Below the pieces are notes generated by a model. The model was not told the DNA's origin and ran no database searches. It saw only the letters and a list, made by a program, of their open reading frames with translations. DNA of 64,000 bases from Pollenia angustigena (lineage: Eukaryota > Arthropoda > Insecta > Diptera > Polleniidae), in contig OV884059.1 in assembly GCA_930367215.1 (NCBI GenBank), forward strand, positions 230,949,803 to 231,013,802, written 5' to 3'. The position numbers and the translations under genes are program-made. This document shows, one piece after another, positions 61,661-64,000 of this stretch. Position 1 is the stretch's first letter. Each line of letters starts with the position of its first letter.

Positions 61661-63820
61661 CAAATTAGAGCAGTTATAGAATTACTTATAAAAAAAGAAT
61701 GATTTTGATTTTTCAATAAAATATGTTGCCAGCATTATGTTGCTTAGCATTACAAAAACAAAAAAATCTTATTTAACTATGTTTCCAAAAATAGCTTAAG
61801 AATGTTCTAAAAACAATTTGTTTCATTAAAAAATCTAAAATAAAAATATTGAAAACTTTTTTTGTTTTACTTAAAGCACGTTTCCAGCAACAATGTTACT
61901 CAACAATAATATTTAATAGATAGTAGTTGCGGAGTTTTATGTAAAAATATTTTAAATTTTATGTTGAAATGTTTAATAAAACTTCACCAAACCCTAAATT
62001 TATAATAGAAACTCATTAAACAATAACATTGATATTGTTGCCAGCAACATACTGTTCGGTTTTGTCTTTTTTAATACAGATAAAATGAAGCTCAACAATG
62101 TTTTTTTTTTTTTAAACAAGTTAAGGAAATGCACATACATAAAAACAAAAAAGTGTTTTTCTTATTATTAAATTATTATTAATAGAAATTCGGTTTAATT
62201 TTTAATTTTGTAAAAAAATGTTGCTAGCAACATGTTTTTGCTAAGTATGCTTATAGCATGTTGCTCGCAGTATGTAGCGTTTTTAATTTAACGAAATTTA
62301 AAGCGTTTATTATACTTCAGTAAATACATTTTTTGCAATTATGTACATTTTACTTAAGTCTAGTCCAGCGAAGTCATTTACAGTTACAATTTTTAAATTT
62401 GTGTCGAATTCTATAAAATTATTTCATTTAGCTATTTTCTCTTTATTTCTATGAAAATAAAATGTTGCTCAACATTGCTTATAAGAAGCAACTATAGAAA
62501 TTGTTTGAATATAAAATTTATAGATTGTAGTTTTTCAATTATTTATTAGGAATTTAGTAAAATTAACTGGTTGATTTGACATGTTTCGATAGTAACCACA
62601 GTACAATAAAAATAATTTAATGAAAGTTAGCCTGATTAAAATATGAAAATTTGGATTCAAAACCATAAGCAGTTTAATAAATCAACCAAAATACTAATTA
62701 AAATTAAAAATTTTACATAAAATATTGTTGCCAACAACAGTTTTATGTTTTTTTTTTTTATTATGTCGCCTTCAACATGTTGCTGATAATATAGACATAT
62801 GCAATTTTTTTTTATTCCTTATTCCTTAAATGGAATAAGGAATTATAAGATTAAAAGTTGTATTTTAAAAAAATGTTGCCAACATGTTGCTTTGGCGAAA
62901 ATTTTATTAAGCTTGTCTGCCGCAACATGTTGCTTATTTAGTAAAAAGGGAAAATATCCTTTTATATATAATAATAATAATAATAAAAAAACCTGATTTC
63001 AAGTCTTATTAGAAAATTCAATGTCTTGAAATTGATTAAAATTTAATTAAACTTTTTTCTATGCAACATTTTTCCTTTAACAAGATTTATGGCATGTTTG
63101 TTGTAAATAATTTGTTTAAATCACTATAATTATATGAAATTATGTTGTTGTATTATGTACGAACATTATTAATTTAAATTATTTGTACGATATCAATATC
63201 TGTTGCAAGTCTTGTGCTGGCAACAGCATGCAAATATGGTCATCTTTTTGTACGAGAGTTTCAATTAAGGAAGACATTTTTTTATGGGTACATTTATAGC
63301 AAAAAAGTGAAAAAATTACAAAATTTATTAAACAAAAAGTAATTTCAAAATATGTATTGAACTGATTTAGTTTAAAAAAGACCGTAGAAACATGACAATA
63401 AATTTACAAAATAATGGCTATTTTTACTTTTAAAAATTTTTATTGCCAATTATTTGTAATGGTTGGTAATAAATTTAAATAAATTTTATATTAATATTTT
63501 GCTCAGCAATTTAATGACTAAAACAATTATTTATAATTTAAATTGATTAATTTTTTATAACAATAAAATGAAAACAGGAAGTGATTATAAATTAATATAT
63601 TTTCCGATTACGTCATAATTAATATTTTCATAAAAATGTATAATTTATTTTATACTATCAGCAAGAAATTTCGAAAACAAAACATTTTAAACATTTTTGT
63701 TTTAATTTTGTTACCTTAGAAATGGGAAGTGCTGCTCCAAATAAAAGAGCTTCTAGAAATACATTTCCAGATACTTATATTGATTAATTTGAAAAGAGAT
63801 TAACATGAGCATCTCCAATA
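61661..63820. other. AT-rich sequence, part of the ATGTTGC tract
   Basis: (TAA)n microsatellite at 62968-62984. Otherwise only scattered ATGTTGC/GCAACAT words, which end at about 63240. No exon or promoter recognised. Confidence 0.45.
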
Positions 63821-63821
63821 T

Positions 63822-64000
63822 GGCTTAATCACATGGTGAATCTTAACCACTGTGTGACCATTTATGCATTTATCAGATGACCCCATGTATGTACTGGTAC
63901 TTCACGCGTAGGTTGCAAATTTGAATGCATAATCTGAACAAAAATTATACAGTCACCCCCTTGCTTAGGAGCCGTAGCTATCTAACCTCCAGTGCTCTAC
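63822..64000. repeat. Dispersed repeat running off the window
   Basis: Aligns with 45330-45500. On the minus strand it reads TAGAGCACTGGAGGTTAGAT and CACAGTGGTTAAGATTCACC, the latter like a pol III A box, so the family may be a SINE. Confidence 0.5.

Larger units (their letters stand above)
56761..63240. other. Tract enriched in GCAACATGTTGC palindromes and ATGTTGC half sites
   Basis: Full palindromes lie at 56761, 59344, 59950, near 62774, near 62879 and at 62922 (some with one base off). Single ATGTTGC or GCAACAT words lie at about 57010, 57040, 57101, 57197, 57220, 59037, 59141, 59185, 59492, 59772, 59799, 61132, 61248, 61292, 61437, 61554, 61600, 61723, 61738, 61890, 62050, 62217, 62261, 62461, 62872 and 63063. 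The RTE insertion at 57240-58900 interrupts the tract. Between the words the DNA is AT-rich and otherwise unrelated. Confidence 0.75.

Overview
The window is eukaryotic, AT-rich (roughly 70 percent A+T by eye) and intron-rich, and it looks like a higher fly. A calyptrate such as a blow fly is my inference from the gene, the very long introns and the kinds of repeats; no marker in the window fixes the species. I recognise one host gene. It lies on the minus strand from about 37061 down to about 1704 and is the orthologue of rhophilin (Rhp), a Rho-GTPase-binding scaffold with the order HR1 domain, Bro1 domain, PDZ domain. Ten coding exons can be joined with correct GT/AG borders and phases into 617 codons, or 621 if the last exon reads through to its first stop. 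The exon with the start codon was not found and may lie between 37062 and 64000 or beyond the window. Introns range from about 0.07 kb to 21 kb.

Almost everything else is mobile-element debris and repeats sitting in Rhp introns (to 37 kb) and upstream of its first recognised exon (37-64 kb).

0-7.4 kb: mariner-type relics (1-182, 351-874, 3767-4644), an old hAT MITE (3290-3661), a Helentron/DINE-1-like relic (about 4697-6235) carrying two nested TTA-flanked MITEs, and a third TTA-flanked element (6685-7425).

9-14 kb: hairpin MITEs, a full hAT MITE (10159-10699), and a 19-bp minisatellite of about 28 units (12330-12890).

15-18 kb: a second Helentron-like relic broken by a retrotransposon RNase H fragment and a nested mariner.

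20.8-22.7 kb: nested elements with clear target-site duplications, around a GC-rich fold-back array of four modules (21497-21842).

26-40 kb: two more hAT MITE copies with perfect 8-bp duplications, TA-flanked inverted-repeat elements, and CR1/L2-like and I/Jockey-like retrotransposon fragments.

40-54 kb: two tRNA-derived SINE-like sequences, a third Helentron-like element (47212-47880), a 2.6-kb long-terminal-inverted-repeat structure (48938-51525) and further MITEs.

55-64 kb: AAGCTTTT-rich 122-bp repeats, an RTE retrotransposon with an almost complete reverse transcriptase (57240-58900), and a 6.5-kb tract scattered with the palindrome GCAACATGTTGC and its half site, which I cannot explain.

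There is no CRISPR array and no prokaryotic gene. Element ends were read by eye from inverted repeats and duplicated flanks. Superfamily names rest on duplication length, terminal sequence and, where present, transposase or reverse-transcriptase motifs.
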